From the NCBI RefSeq assembly GCF_020405225.1, contig NZ_CP084472.1:1550001-1614000 (forward strand): 64,000 bases of DNA, in the 5' to 3' direction. The number at the start of each line of letters is the position of its first letter. Within the stretch, counting starts at the first letter, position 1. The position numbers and the translations under genes were made by a program. This stretch comes from Natrinema sp. DC36. Its GTDB lineage: Archaea; Halobacteriota; Halobacteria; Halobacteriales; Natrialbaceae. The notes under the pieces were generated by a model. That model saw only the letters and a list, made by a program, of their open reading frames with translations. It searched no databases and was not told the origin of the DNA. This document shows, one piece after another, positions 49,707 through 58,543 of the stretch.

Positions 49707-50480
49707 TCAGCTCATGAACAGCCGTCTCCCGGCGCGTTCGTGGTTCATTCCCATGATTTCGGCTAGTGGGGCGAACGACGCCATCGCCGCCGGCTCGTCG
49801 TCGACGTGGCGCTCGCAGACCTCGGTTATCGTGGGCTCGAGTCGCTCGAGCACGGACTGGATCTCGGTGTGTCCGAACCGACCGAGCCGCTGGGCCGCCC
49901 CGAGCAGCCCCGACACGAACGAGTAGGCGTGTGCGAGACAGGCCTCGAGTCGCGAGAGGCCCCGCGACGCGGTGACGACCCCGAAGACGACCGGATAGTG
50001 GCCCGGCGTCGAACCGATATCGACGGCGTCGGCGACGGCGGTCGCGAACTCGCCACCGTCGGTCGCCGCTTCGGTCGCGTCGGACGAGGCTCCGTGCCCG
50101 TGCCCGTTCCTCTCCCCCGCGTTCGAGCCCGCCGTCCCGTTCGACCCGAACAGTTCGGAGAGCTTCGCGCCCGCCTTGGTCGAACTCTCGCGGAACTCTC
50201 GAGGCAGGGTCACCGCGTGGAGTCGCTCGTCGACGGCCAGCAGCCGCTCGAGATCGGCGTCTGCGCACGCGGCGTGGGCGTTCGCCAGCGCGACGGTTTC
50301 GCAGGGACCGACCACGCGACGGAGGTAGGCCGCGAGCAATTCCCGCAGATCGTCGCCGGTCTCGACCCGATCCTCGTTGATGTACTGCTCGAGGCCGTAG
50401 GAGGTCGTGTAGCCGCCGACGGGAAGAAACGAATCCGAGAGTCGGAGCGCCGTCAGGAACGAACTCGGGTCAGTGGTCAT
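49707..50480 (-). CDS. ureF: Urease accessory protein UreF
   Basis: A 257-aa UreF started at ATG 50480. Recognisable parts are LTALRLSDSFLPVGGYTTSYG at the N-terminus (ending at LEQ), GHYPVVFGVVTASRG, and ACLAHAYSFVSGLLGAAQRL. Residues about 125-155 are a haloarchaeal Gly/His/Asp-rich insert not found in bacterial UreF. UreF docks on UreD and gates UreG for nickel delivery. It is the last gene of the operon, and its start lies 11 bases inside the ureE 3' end. Confidence 0.9.
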   Translation of the reverse strand: MTTDPSSFLTALRLSDSFLPVGGYTTSYGLEQYINEDRVETGDDLRELLAAYLRRVVGPCETVALANAHAACADADLERLLAVDERLHAVTLPREFRESSTKAGAKLSELFGSNGTAGSNAGERNGHGHGASSDATEAATDGGEFATAVADAVDIGSTPGHYPVVFGVVTASRGLSRLEACLAHAYSFVSGLLGAAQRLGRFGHTEIQSVLERLEPTITEVCERHVDDEPAAMASFAPLAEIMGMNHERAGRRLFMS

Positions 50481-51129
50481 GGCGAGAGTCGTGCGGTTGT
50501 TCGTGTGTGTGGTCGCGACCGTGAGCGTGGTCGTGATCGTGGGAGTGACCGTTCTCGTGCCCATGACCGTGTCCAGACCCGTGCCCGTGTCCGTGCTCCG
50601 AGCCGTGATTGACGCCGCGTGCGCCGCCGGGATCCGCGTCCTCGAGATCGGTCACGAACAGGTCGGCCTCGACGGTCGTCTCGCGGATTTCCGAGCCGGG
50701 GACGACGTCGGCGACGACCCGCTCGACGATGTGGCGATCGGCCTCGAGCGGGACGTAGACGTCCCCGTCGTCGATCGCGAGATCCCAGTGCTGGTTGCCG
50801 ATTCGGTGGCCGAGTTCGACCGCCGCCTCGAGTCGCTCGGCCGTCGCGTCGGGCAGCGAGACGACCAGCGCGTCGCGGGGTTCGAACGCGACGACTATCA
50901 GCCGGTCGTCCTCGGCCAGCAACACGTCGCCCGCCGAGACCGCGGCCTTGTCCACGACGACGCCGACGTCGGTGCCCGCATCCGTCGTCGCCCGGAACCG
51001 CGACCGCCGACGGTCGTCCGCGTCGATGACGACGCGCTCGAGCGTGCCCGCAGACTCGTGGTCGGCGTACAGCGCCGCGAGGTCGTCGTCGGCGTGGACG
51101 TTGCCGACGATACCGTCGATTCGTTCCAT
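50470..51129 (-). CDS. ureE: Urease nickel-metallochaperone UreE with His-rich tail
   Basis: A 219-aa UreE started at ATG 51129. The N-terminal peptide-binding and metal-binding domains run to about residue 150. The last 45 residues contain about 17 histidines mostly alternating with Gly, Asp or Glu, a nickel-storage tail. It donates Ni2+ to the UreG-UreF-UreD complex. ATG overlaps the ureD stop by one base, and its own end overlaps ureF by 11 bases. Confidence 0.9.
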   Translation of the reverse strand: MERIDGIVGNVHADDDLAALYADHESAGTLERVVIDADDRRRSRFRATTDAGTDVGVVVDKAAVSAGDVLLAEDDRLIVVAFEPRDALVVSLPDATAERLEAAVELGHRIGNQHWDLAIDDGDVYVPLEADRHIVERVVADVVPGSEIRETTVEADLFVTDLEDADPGGARGVNHGSEHGHGHGSGHGHGHENGHSHDHDHAHGRDHTHEQPHDSRHDH

Positions 51130-52100
51130 CAGTATCGCCGGTCGGCGGGTACGCCGACCCCCAGTAGCTGTCGTCTCGTCGCGTCCCACGCGGCGCGCAG
51201 CGTCTCGGTCACGTCCGCCTCCCGGTGGCCGAGGAGACGGACGACTGCGCCGACGTCGTGGGGGAGCCGCGAGACGCCGGCCTCGACGCCGTCGCGGTCC
51301 GCGATCTCGTCGTAGATCCCGTCGATCAGTGTCTCGAGGTCGCTCTCGCCCGGCGCGGTCGCGTCGTCGCGATCGTCACCGCTCGGTGCGAAGACGTACA
51401 GCGAGCCGACGACGCCGTACTCGCCGACGCTGGCCGGATCGCGCGGATCGCGCTCGTTCGGTCGCAGGTCGACCGCGTCGGCACAGACCAATCGCCCGTC
51501 GTGTTCGGCCTCGACGCGCGACTGGTAGTGATCGAAGCCGAACGGCTCGTGATCGCTCAGTCCGTCCGGAACGAGGACGTCGGCCATCACGACGACCGCA
51601 TCGTCTGCCAGTTCGACGTCGACCGTCTGGAGACAGCGCGCGTCCTCGTTAACGATCGTCGGTCCCGGAACGTACTCGAGGTAGCTCCCCTCGGCCGCCC
51701 GGAGCGCGGTGTTCAGGTGGGCGTAGTTCGCGTTCATGCTGTGGACCTTCGTCGCGCTCTGGGTCGTCACGTGCGCTCGCGCCCCCGCTCGAGCGTCGAT
51801 GCGCATCCGGTGGCGGTCACCCTGGGCGACGCCGCCGGTCGGCTCCTGTGCGACCAGCGTCGTCAGACCGGGCACCGGATCGGTGTCGAGCGTCCCCGTC
51901 AGGTGGTAGGGGACCGTCACGCGGTCGCGGATCAGCCGGGTCGGTCCATCGCTCCGCCTGGCGAACGTCGCCTCGAGCAGGCCGTTCTTCCCGGGACCCC
52001 CAGCGGGCGCCTGGGCGAGCGATTCGTCTGCGTAGGCCTCGAAAGACGGCGGAAGGGAGAGTCCGTCGTCCGCGGTCGTCCCCGAGCGCCCCGCACTCAC
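51129..52100 (-). CDS. ureD: Urease accessory protein UreD (UreH)
   Basis: A 323-aa protein with a GTG start at 52100, overlapping the ureG stop by four bases (GTGA). UreD motifs are [34 protein letters not shown] (read here as [17 protein letters not shown]), and [17 protein letters not shown]. UreD is the scaffold that binds apo-urease and receives nickel from UreG. A run of acidic residues near 230-255 is typical of the halophilic form. Confidence 0.9.
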   Translation of the reverse strand: MSAGRSGTTADDGLSLPPSFEAYADESLAQAPAGGPGKNGLLEATFARRSDGPTRLIRDRVTVPYHLTGTLDTDPVPGLTTLVAQEPTGGVAQGDRHRMRIDARAGARAHVTTQSATKVHSMNANYAHLNTALRAAEGSYLEYVPGPTIVNEDARCLQTVDVELADDAVVVMADVLVPDGLSDHEPFGFDHYQSRVEAEHDGRLVCADAVDLRPNERDPRDPASVGEYGVVGSLYVFAPSGDDRDDATAPGESDLETLIDGIYDEIADRDGVEAGVSRLPHDVGAVVRLLGHREADVTETLRAAWDATRRQLLGVGVPADRRY

Positions 52101-52717
52101 GCGAACAGCACCTCCCGCTCGACGTGCTCGAGGACCGCGTCGATCCCCTCGCCGTCCTTGCAGTTGGTGAAGACGAACGGGTCGTCGCCCCGCACCGCGT
52201 TCGTATCGTCCTCGATCACCTGCAAGTCGGCGTCGACGTGCGGTGCGAGGTCCGTTTTATTGACGACCAGCAGGTCGGCCTGCATGACGCCAGGGCCGCG
52301 CTTTCGGGGGATGTCCTCGCCCTCCGCGACGCTGATGACGAACAGGAAGTAGTCGGCCAGTTCGGGGTTGAAGGTCGCGGCGAGGTTGTCGCCGCCGCTC
52401 TCGACGAGGACCACGTCCAGATCGGGGTGGCGTTCGGTGAACTCGTCGATCGCGGCGAGGTTCATGGAGGGGTCCTCGCGGATGCCCGTGTGCGGACAGG
52501 CGCCCGTTTCGACCCCCTCGACGAGGTCCGCGGGTAGCAGATCGGCGAACGACTCCCGGAAGACGTCGGCGTCCTCCTGCGTCATGATATCGTTGGCGAT
52601 GACGCCGACCTCGTAGCCCCGGTCGACGAGTTCGGGGACGATCCGCCGGACCATCGCCGTCTTCCCGGAGCCGACGGGGCCGCCGAGACCGACTTTCGCG
52701 ACGTCGCGGTACCCCAT
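52097..52717 (-). CDS. ureG: Urease GTPase UreG
   Basis: A 206-aa SIMIBI GTPase started at ATG 52717. P-loop is [10 protein letters not shown]; the metal motif CPH lies in [15 protein letters not shown]; further motifs are [18 protein letters not shown] and the guanine-specificity NKTD in [12 protein letters not shown]. It powers nickel insertion into urease. The stop overlaps the next gene by GTGA and its start overlaps the ureA stop by one base (TGATG). The long upstream open frame to 53374 is only antisense-like noise. Confidence 0.95.
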   Translation of the reverse strand: MGYRDVAKVGLGGPVGSGKTAMVRRIVPELVDRGYEVGVIANDIMTQEDADVFRESFADLLPADLVEGVETGACPHTGIREDPSMNLAAIDEFTERHPDLDVVLVESGGDNLAATFNPELADYFLFVISVAEGEDIPRKRGPGVMQADLLVVNKTDLAPHVDADLQVIEDDTNAVRGDDPFVFTNCKDGEGIDAVLEHVEREVLFA

Positions 52718-53157
52718 CAGTCTCCCTCCGTGGGTTCGGGGCCGCCGCCCGTGGTACGTGCCTCGCTCGAGTCGTCGCTTCCCAGTGCGTCGGGATCGGT
52801 CACGACGTCCTCGTCGGGGTCCGGATCGACCGTCTCGAGTTGGTCGGGACCGTCCGCGCGAATCGGATCGTGAACGGTCACCAGCTTGGTTCCGTCGGGG
52901 AAGACGGGCTCGATCTGGATCATGTCGACCATCGCCGGAACGCCGTCCATGACGTCCTCGCGGGTGAGTAACTGGGTCGCCTCCGAGCGGATCTGCGCGA
53001 CGGACTTGCCCTCGCGGGCGGCCTCGCAGGCCCAGTCGGAGATGTACGCGACCGTCTCGGGGTGGTTGAGCTTCACGCCGCGGTCCTTTCGCCGGCGGGC
53101 GAGTTCGGCGGCCACGAACACCGTCAGTCGCTCCATCTCCTTGGGCGAGAGGTTCAT
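52717..53157 (-). CDS. ureA: Urease gamma subunit UreA with acidic C-terminal extension
   Basis: A 146-aa protein from ATG 53157. The gamma-subunit core ([56 protein letters not shown]) is about 100 residues, and a further 40-residue acidic tail ([20 protein letters not shown]) follows. The bacterial subunit ends near residue 100, so the tail is an addition. The frame also stays open upstream to near the ureC stop, with an in-frame GTG at 53235, so an N-terminal extension is possible. I prefer ATG 53157, which matches the conserved family start. Confidence 0.9.
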   Translation of the reverse strand: MNLSPKEMERLTVFVAAELARRRKDRGVKLNHPETVAYISDWACEAAREGKSVAQIRSEATQLLTREDVMDGVPAMVDMIQIEPVFPDGTKLVTVHDPIRADGPDQLETVDPDPDEDVVTDPDALGSDDSSEARTTGGGPEPTEGD

Positions 53158-53300
53158 CGGTCCCCCTCCGTTCGGACGGGAGTTTGGTTCGAGCGACTCG
53201 AGCGCGGCGTCCTCGAGGCGGTCGAACTCGAGCACTCGGTCGTCGGTCGCAGCGTCGATACGGTCGGAATCGTCGGTGTGGTTGTCTTGCGGTCCATGAT

Positions 53301-55007
53301 TCAGAGCAGGTATCGCTGCGCCAGCGGGACTTCGTCGGCCGGGTCACAGGTGACGTGTTCGCCGTCGACCTCAACCTCGAACGTCTGCGCGTCGATTTCG
53401 ATGTCGTCCGGGCAGTGATCGTTGTGCAGCATATCCGATTTTCGAACCGATCGCGTGCCGCTGACGGGCCGGACGGGCGTTTTCAGGTCGTAGGCATCGC
53501 CGACCTCGTTCTCGTCGGCGGCCTCGCTGACGAACGTCACCGAGAGGCCGTGTTTCGCTCGCCCCTGTGCGCCGGCGCGTTCGCGACCGATCACCGGCTC
53601 GCAGGTCATCAGCGAGCCGTTGGCCTCGCCCATCTGGGACCAGACCGGGAAGCCGCCCTTGATGACGACTTCCGGCTTGCTGCCGAAGAAGGCCGGGTCC
53701 CACAGCGCGATGTCCGCGAGTTTTCCGGGCTCGAGCGAGCCGACGTAGTCGTCGATTCCCGCCGTGATCGCGGGGTTGATCGTGTACTTGGCGACGTAGC
53801 GCTCGATGCGAGCGTTGTCAGCCTCGGTGCCCTCATCCGCCTCGAGCGGGCCGCGCTGGGCTTTCATCTTGTGGGCGGTCTGCCACGTCCGACACACCAT
53901 CTCGGCCATCCGGCCCATCGCCTGCGAGTCGGTGGTCATCATCGAGATGGCGCCGGTGTCGTGGAGGACGTCCTCCGCGCCGAGCGTCTCCGCGCGGATG
54001 CGCGACTCGGCGAAGGCTACGTCCTCGGGGACGTCCGGATTGAGGTGGTGACAGACCATCACCATGTCGAGGTGTTCGTCGAACGTGTTCTCGGTGTAGG
54101 GCATCGACGGGTTCGTCGACGACGGCAGCATGTGCTCGTGGCCGATCAGTTCGAGCACGTCCGGCGCGTGGCCGCCGCCGGCGCCCTCGATGTGGAACGT
54201 GTGGATCGCGCGGCCGTCGATGGCGTCGAAGGTGTCCTCGACGAACCCCGACTCATTCAGGGTGTCCGTGTGGATACAGACCTGGACGTCCTCCTCGTCG
54301 GCCACCTCGAGGCAGGTATCGATCGCCGCCGGCGTGGAGCCCCAGTCCTCGTGGAGTTTCAGGCCGCACGCGCCGGCCTCGACCTGCTCGTGGAGCGATT
54401 CCGGTCGGCTGCTGTTGCCCTTCCCGTAGAAGCCGACGTTGACGGGCCAGTCCTCGGCCGCCTGCAGGAACCGCTGGATGTTCCGCGGGCCGGGCGTACA
54501 CGTCGTGGCACCGCCGCCGAACCCGCCCCCGAGCATCGTCGTCACGCCCGAGGCGAGCGCGTGGTCGACCAGTTGTGGGCTGTTGAAGTGGACGTGGATG
54601 TCGAGCGCGCCGGGCGTCGCGATCAGCCCGTCGGCGGGGATGGTGTCGGTGCTCTGCCCGATCACCATGTCGACGCCGTCCATCGTGTCTGGGTTGCCCG
54701 CCTTTCCGACGCCGACGATCTTCCCGTTACGGACGCCGATGTCGCCTTTGCAGACGCCCAGTACGGGATCGATGATCACGACGTTCGTAAAGACCCAGTC
54801 GAGGGTCCCTTCGGCCTGCGTCGTGCCGGATTGCATCCCCATCCCGTCGCGCATCGTCTTCCCGCCGCCGAAGACCGCCTCCTCGCCGGGGACGCCGTAG
54901 TCGGTCTCGATCTTCGCGAACAGGTTCGTATCGCCCAGCCGAAGCCGGTCGCCCTCGGTCGCGCCGAACAGTTCCGTGTACTCCCTGCGCGGGAGTTCCC
55001 GGCTCAT
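53301..55007 (-). CDS. ureC: Urease catalytic (alpha) subunit UreC
   Basis: A 568-aa alpha subunit, the normal length. Nickel-site histidines are in [10 protein letters not shown]; the carbamylated lysine is in [13 protein letters not shown]; the flap cysteine is in [14 protein letters not shown]; further active-site residues are in [15 protein letters not shown]. Substrate urea is hydrolysed to ammonia and carbamate. ATG overlaps the ureB stop by four bases (ATGA). All residues known to be needed are present, so the enzyme should be active once nickel is loaded. Confidence 0.97.
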   Translation of the reverse strand: MSRELPRREYTELFGATEGDRLRLGDTNLFAKIETDYGVPGEEAVFGGGKTMRDGMGMQSGTTQAEGTLDWVFTNVVIIDPVLGVCKGDIGVRNGKIVGVGKAGNPDTMDGVDMVIGQSTDTIPADGLIATPGALDIHVHFNSPQLVDHALASGVTTMLGGGFGGGATTCTPGPRNIQRFLQAAEDWPVNVGFYGKGNSSRPESLHEQVEAGACGLKLHEDWGSTPAAIDTCLEVADEEDVQVCIHTDTLNESGFVEDTFDAIDGRAIHTFHIEGAGGGHAPDVLELIGHEHMLPSSTNPSMPYTENTFDEHLDMVMVCHHLNPDVPEDVAFAESRIRAETLGAEDVLHDTGAISMMTTDSQAMGRMAEMVCRTWQTAHKMKAQRGPLEADEGTEADNARIERYVAKYTINPAITAGIDDYVGSLEPGKLADIALWDPAFFGSKPEVVIKGGFPVWSQMGEANGSLMTCEPVIGRERAGAQGRAKHGLSVTFVSEAADENEVGDAYDLKTPVRPVSGTRSVRKSDMLHNDHCPDDIEIDAQTFEVEVDGEHVTCDPADEVPLAQRYLL

Positions 55008-55390
55008 TCGTCGGCCTCCGCGATATAGCCCCGCTCTCGAGCGCGCTCGATCGCTCGAGCCCGCACGTCCTCGTCGTCGAGGTCGCCGCCGACCAGGCCG
55101 CCCATCCCGTGAACGATTCGGTCGCCGCCGATATCGACGAGATCGACCTCGCGTTCGCAGCCGGGCTCGAATCGAACGGCCGTCCCCGCCGGAATATCCA
55201 GTCGGGTTCCGTACGCCGACTCGCGATCGAACTCGAGTCCCGGGTTCGCCTCGAAGAAGTGAAAGTGTGAGCCGACCTGTGCGGGCCGGTCGCCGGTGTT
55301 CTCGACCGTCACCGTCGTCGTCGGCCGTCCCTCGTTTATCGGTACCGGCTCGTCGGCCGGGAGCAACTCACCCGGAACGAACTCGCTCAT
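55004..55390 (-). CDS. ureB: Urease beta subunit UreB
   Basis: A 128-aa beta subunit from ATG 55390: [57 protein letters not shown], and [14 protein letters not shown] at the end. It is the first structural gene of the operon, followed without gap by ureC and ureA. The order beta-alpha-gamma is the one usual in haloarchaea. The C-terminal acidic tail is short. The 66-base gap to the small membrane protein upstream suggests one transcript. Confidence 0.93.
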   Translation of the reverse strand: MSEFVPGELLPADEPVPINEGRPTTTVTVENTGDRPAQVGSHFHFFEANPGLEFDRESAYGTRLDIPAGTAVRFEPGCEREVDLVDIGGDRIVHGMGGLVGGDLDDEDVRARAIERARERGYIAEADE

Positions 55391-55455
55391 TCCTCGATCA
55401 CTCCGGACGCGGTATCGGAGACCGTGATAACACGTGTACTCGTCATTGGTAGCGG

Positions 55456-55614
55456 TCAGTTGTTTGCGGCGTCCCGCTGTGGACGGATCCAGTCGCGCAG
55501 CCGATCCGAGACCGAACCGAGTCCGAGTCCCGCCACGAACGAGAGGAAACTGGGGACGAGTATCCAGAGGAGATCGGGGTGCTGTGCACCGGTGTGTAAC
55601 GGAGCTTCGAGCAT
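55456..55614 (-). CDS. 52-aa membrane protein at the head of the urease operon
   Basis: ATG at 55614, TGA at 55456-55458. The product has one hydrophobic segment (residues about 14-34, [20 protein letters not shown]) after a short N-terminus and then a basic stretch [12 protein letters not shown]. It is too short to be caught by ordinary gene size cut-offs. Its place directly upstream of ureB and its typical composition suggest a real gene, perhaps helping nickel or urea handling at the membrane; the role is unknown. A TATA-like AAATATAG (about 55665-55672) lies upstream. Confidence 0.62.
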   Translation of the reverse strand: MLEAPLHTGAQHPDLLWILVPSFLSFVAGLGLGSVSDRLRDWIRPQRDAANN

Positions 55615-55679
55615 ACACGTTCCCCATAGCTGATTACGGCAGTTAATATCCTGATGGCGGCTATATTTGCCATACCTAC

Positions 55680-56060
55680 AGCTAAATCTGGCATTCTCTG
55701 TGGAAACGAGACGTGTTTTCGATCAAAGTCCACTGTTCGTCCACGACGTTGAAATAGTCGATCCGATCTTGTAGCGCTACGACGGCATCGATACTAGCTG
55801 TCAGCGAGACCGCGGAGTCGATGTGGACTCGAGAACGAGTTCCACCGGTGCGGAAACGCTCGCGAATATCCGTCGCGGGATCAATTTCGGCTCCCATCCG
55901 GTCACATTTCGGCTCGTCATCGCTCTGTCGACTCCCATTTCCGTGGATGATCGTACTCCGGGGAGCGCGAAGCGATGCTACGAGATCGTTCGATCGAGTA
56001 CCGCGCTCCACCTGGCCATAGTACCGATTTCGAATAATGTATCTATTTCATAGAGGTCGG
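55680..56060 (-). pseudogene. Decayed winged-helix regulator gene upstream of urease
   Basis: On the minus strand EIDTLFEIGTMARWSAVLDRT is followed, after a frame change near 55985, by SNDLVASLRAPRSTI, a pattern like helix 2 and 3 of haloarchaeal HTH regulators (xxLVxxLxxxRSTVxR). It ends with SLTASIDAVVALQDRIDYFN and VVDEQWTLIENTSRF. No intact frame spans it. It may have been a regulator of the urease operon; the assignment to a family is weak. Confidence 0.35.
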
Positions 56061-56686
56061 CGTCAATCGGTTGAAATTGAGGTGCTACAATCGGGTGCAA
56101 AAAGCTGACCGACGACCGAGCGACGGGAACGACGGAATCCCGTTTCGGCCGACGAAACTGCGATCCGACTCGATACTCAGCGCGACTAGCTGGCCGCTCC
56201 CGTCGATCCCGTAACCAGCTTATTCGACGTATTCGACGTTTCTCGACTCGAGAGGCACCACTATCATCTCTCGTCTCACTACGTTTAAAGAGAAACATGA
56301 CATCACAGTCGCCGCGTTCCCCGTCGAGTCCGCATCCCGAATCTACGCTGCACTCCATCGCCACGAACTCCAATTTCGAGACGACATGTATGGGACTCGG
56401 AACGCTTCCAGAAATATAATATATATTAGGGATCTTGATAAGTGTCTGTTCCAATATTATTGTGGCAGGGGATTCGATAACCGCCGAAAGGCGGTTGCAG
56501 AGCGATGCATATATTGGAAGAATCAGCTCTGAATGACCTCACCGCTCGGTCACGGAGATGGTGCTCATCCGCACCTCCGATGAACCGCTTTGCGTGGCTC
56601 CGAATCGAGTGGATCTGAGAACGGATCGAGTACTCTCGTCGGCTCAGACGCCGAGCGAGCCGGTACGAGCGAGGACTCGACGGAGA
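56061..56686. other. Intergenic stretch, no gene seen
   Basis: About 625 bases with AT-rich pockets (for example around 56420-56460) but no convincing coding frame. No hairpin with T tract, repeat or tRNA-like structure was found. Confidence 0.5.
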
Positions 56687-56926
56687 TTACGAGTCAGGCA
56701 GTACCCCCCACGAGATGTGGTCCCACGTCCGCTCATAGACGTAGTACGTCCCCGTCTTCAGTAAATTAGTTATGAGACCGATATTTATCGCGGCGCTTAC
56801 GTCCCCGACGATCAGCCACGCGACGAGTATCGTGATCAGCATCATGAACAGCCGGTAGCAGAGCGTTTTGACGATAGCCCGTTTCCGGGCCTGAATCGCT
56901 GACCGGGAGACCACGTTCCGTCCCAT
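56687..56926 (-). CDS. DUF2061 small membrane protein
   Basis: A 79-aa protein from ATG 56926. The pattern ARKRAIVKTLCYRLFMMLIT, WLIVGDVSAAINIGLITNLL and KTGTYYVYERTWDHISWG is that of DUF2061 (two membrane helices joined by a G-D-x-x-A turn and ending in a Y-E-R-x-W motif). The function of the family is unknown; it occurs in many bacteria and archaea, often near sulfate assimilation or stress genes. Here it stands alone between the urease region and the flavin oxidoreductase gene. Confidence 0.85.
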   Translation of the reverse strand: MGRNVVSRSAIQARKRAIVKTLCYRLFMMLITILVAWLIVGDVSAAINIGLITNLLKTGTYYVYERTWDHISWGVLPDS

Positions 56927-57259
56927 ACTGCGTTCTCGGAGAGTGACCCCATAAATAACCACTATTGGGTACATAATTGCCGACTAGTAACTAGAATGGG
57001 TTTCGTGTCGAGTAGTCCGTTCCAGCGATGCCCTGCTCCCGCTGCTCGAGTTCGTTCCAGGGGGTGTCGAGACTCGTGAACGATCGTTCGGTCACCACTC
57101 CCGGGTCGGTACGGGAAAAGGTAGACCGTTCGTTTGGAGAGGATACCGACGGCTGCCAGTCGCTGGGAGGGAGTGTCCGGAAGAGTGATCACCGGGAGGG
57201 GAGCCGCTCCGCTGAAAGCCCCGATTCCCGACAGCGGTCTCCGATACTGGCAGCCCCCG
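56927..57259. other. Intergenic stretch, no gene seen
   Basis: About 330 bases between two minus-strand genes. The left part includes the promoter of the DUF2061 gene; nothing else was recognised. Confidence 0.5.
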
Positions 57260-58288
57260 TCAGCGAGACGTGAGGCCGACGCCATCGGCCAGCAATTCGT
57301 GAGAGCGGAGCGCGTCGTCGTGGTCGGCGACGACGTGTTGGATCATCACTTCGTCGACGCCGACGCGATCTGCGAGTTGCTCCAACAGGCCCGCGAGCGT
57401 GTCCGGATCGCCGGAAATAGCGCGCGGCCACTCGTCGGGACCGAGCGTTGCAGGCGTTGGCTCGGGGACGCCACCGAGTTCGTCGATGGCCTCCTCGATG
57501 GACGGTCTGGTGCCGACCTCTCCGCGTTGCATCCGCTTGAACGACGCCTCAGCCACCGCTCGCACCCGTGCCGCCTCCTCGTCGGTCTCGGCACAGACCG
57601 CGTTCACCGCGATCATCCCCTGGGGCTCGTCGATGCCGTCGGCCAGCCGTGACGGCTGGAACTGCTCGCGATACGCCTCGAACGAACGCGCGGCCAACTG
57701 CGGCCGAATGAACGCCGCGAAACAGTACCGCAAGCCGAGTTCGCCCGCGATAGCCGCGCTGGAGGGACTCGAGCCGAGCACCCACGGCACCGGTTCGTCC
57801 TCGCCGGAGCGCGGGAGCTCGAGGTCGCTGTAGGCGTGCCCCTCGGGATAGTCGTCGTAGAGGTGATCGATGACGGCCTCGATTTTCTCGGCGTGGTCGT
57901 CGTCGGGATTCTGCACGCGCCGGTCCGTCCCGAGGGCGCGGTCGGCGGCCGGCGACCCGTTCGCCCGCCCGAGACCCGCGTCGATGCGACCCGGTGCGAG
58001 CGCGTCCAGCGCGCCGAACTGTTCGGCGACCTTGAACGGGCTGTAGTGGTTGAGCAACACCGCCCCCGAGCCGAGGCGGATCGAGTCGGTTTCGGCGGCG
58101 AGGTGCCCGAGCAATACCTCGGGCGTCGTCCCCGCGATCCTGTTCGCCATTCCGTGGTGTTCGGCGACCCAGAACCGCGAGTAACCGAGTCGTTCGGCCT
58201 GCTGTGCCGCTTCAACGGTGTTCGCGTAGGCATCGGTTGCGGTGCCGTCGTCGGGAACTGGAGACAGATCGACGGCGGAGAGTTCCAT
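57260..58288 (-). CDS. LLM-class flavin-dependent oxidoreductase (luciferase-like)
   Basis: A 342-aa protein of the bacterial luciferase superfamily (MsnO8-like branch). Motifs are AERLGYSRFWVAEHHGM, RLGSGAVLLNHYSPFKVAEQ, GRIDAGLGRANGSPAADRAL, and WVLGSSPSSAAIAGELGLRY. These enzymes use FMNH2 or F420H2 for mono-oxygenation or hydride transfer. Substrate unknown. It does not look co-transcribed with a partner; the neighbours are DUF2061 and the divergent lonB gene. Confidence 0.9.
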   Translation of the reverse strand: MELSAVDLSPVPDDGTATDAYANTVEAAQQAERLGYSRFWVAEHHGMANRIAGTTPEVLLGHLAAETDSIRLGSGAVLLNHYSPFKVAEQFGALDALAPGRIDAGLGRANGSPAADRALGTDRRVQNPDDDHAEKIEAVIDHLYDDYPEGHAYSDLELPRSGEDEPVPWVLGSSPSSAAIAGELGLRYCFAAFIRPQLAARSFEAYREQFQPSRLADGIDEPQGMIAVNAVCAETDEEAARVRAVAEASFKRMQRGEVGTRPSIEEAIDELGGVPEPTPATLGPDEWPRAISGDPDTLAGLLEQLADRVGVDEVMIQHVVADHDDALRSHELLADGVGLTSR

Positions 58289-58543
58289 ATCCGGTTTCGG
58301 TGACTACGAGGGATAACAGTTCGGTTAGTGGACCCTCGCGCTGTGATACGCTCGCCCGTTCGCACGATTTCGCCTCGATGATCGTCTCTCCGCTTTCCCA
58401 CAGACGGAACACGGAGTCGCCATCGGTGCCTGTTTTCCGGCGACAACCGTTGTATTCCACGAGAGACGCAACTGCCACTATCCACCATATGGAGAAAGTA
58501 TATCTGTCGCAATCCCCTCGCCTTCGATACTGAATCGAATTCT

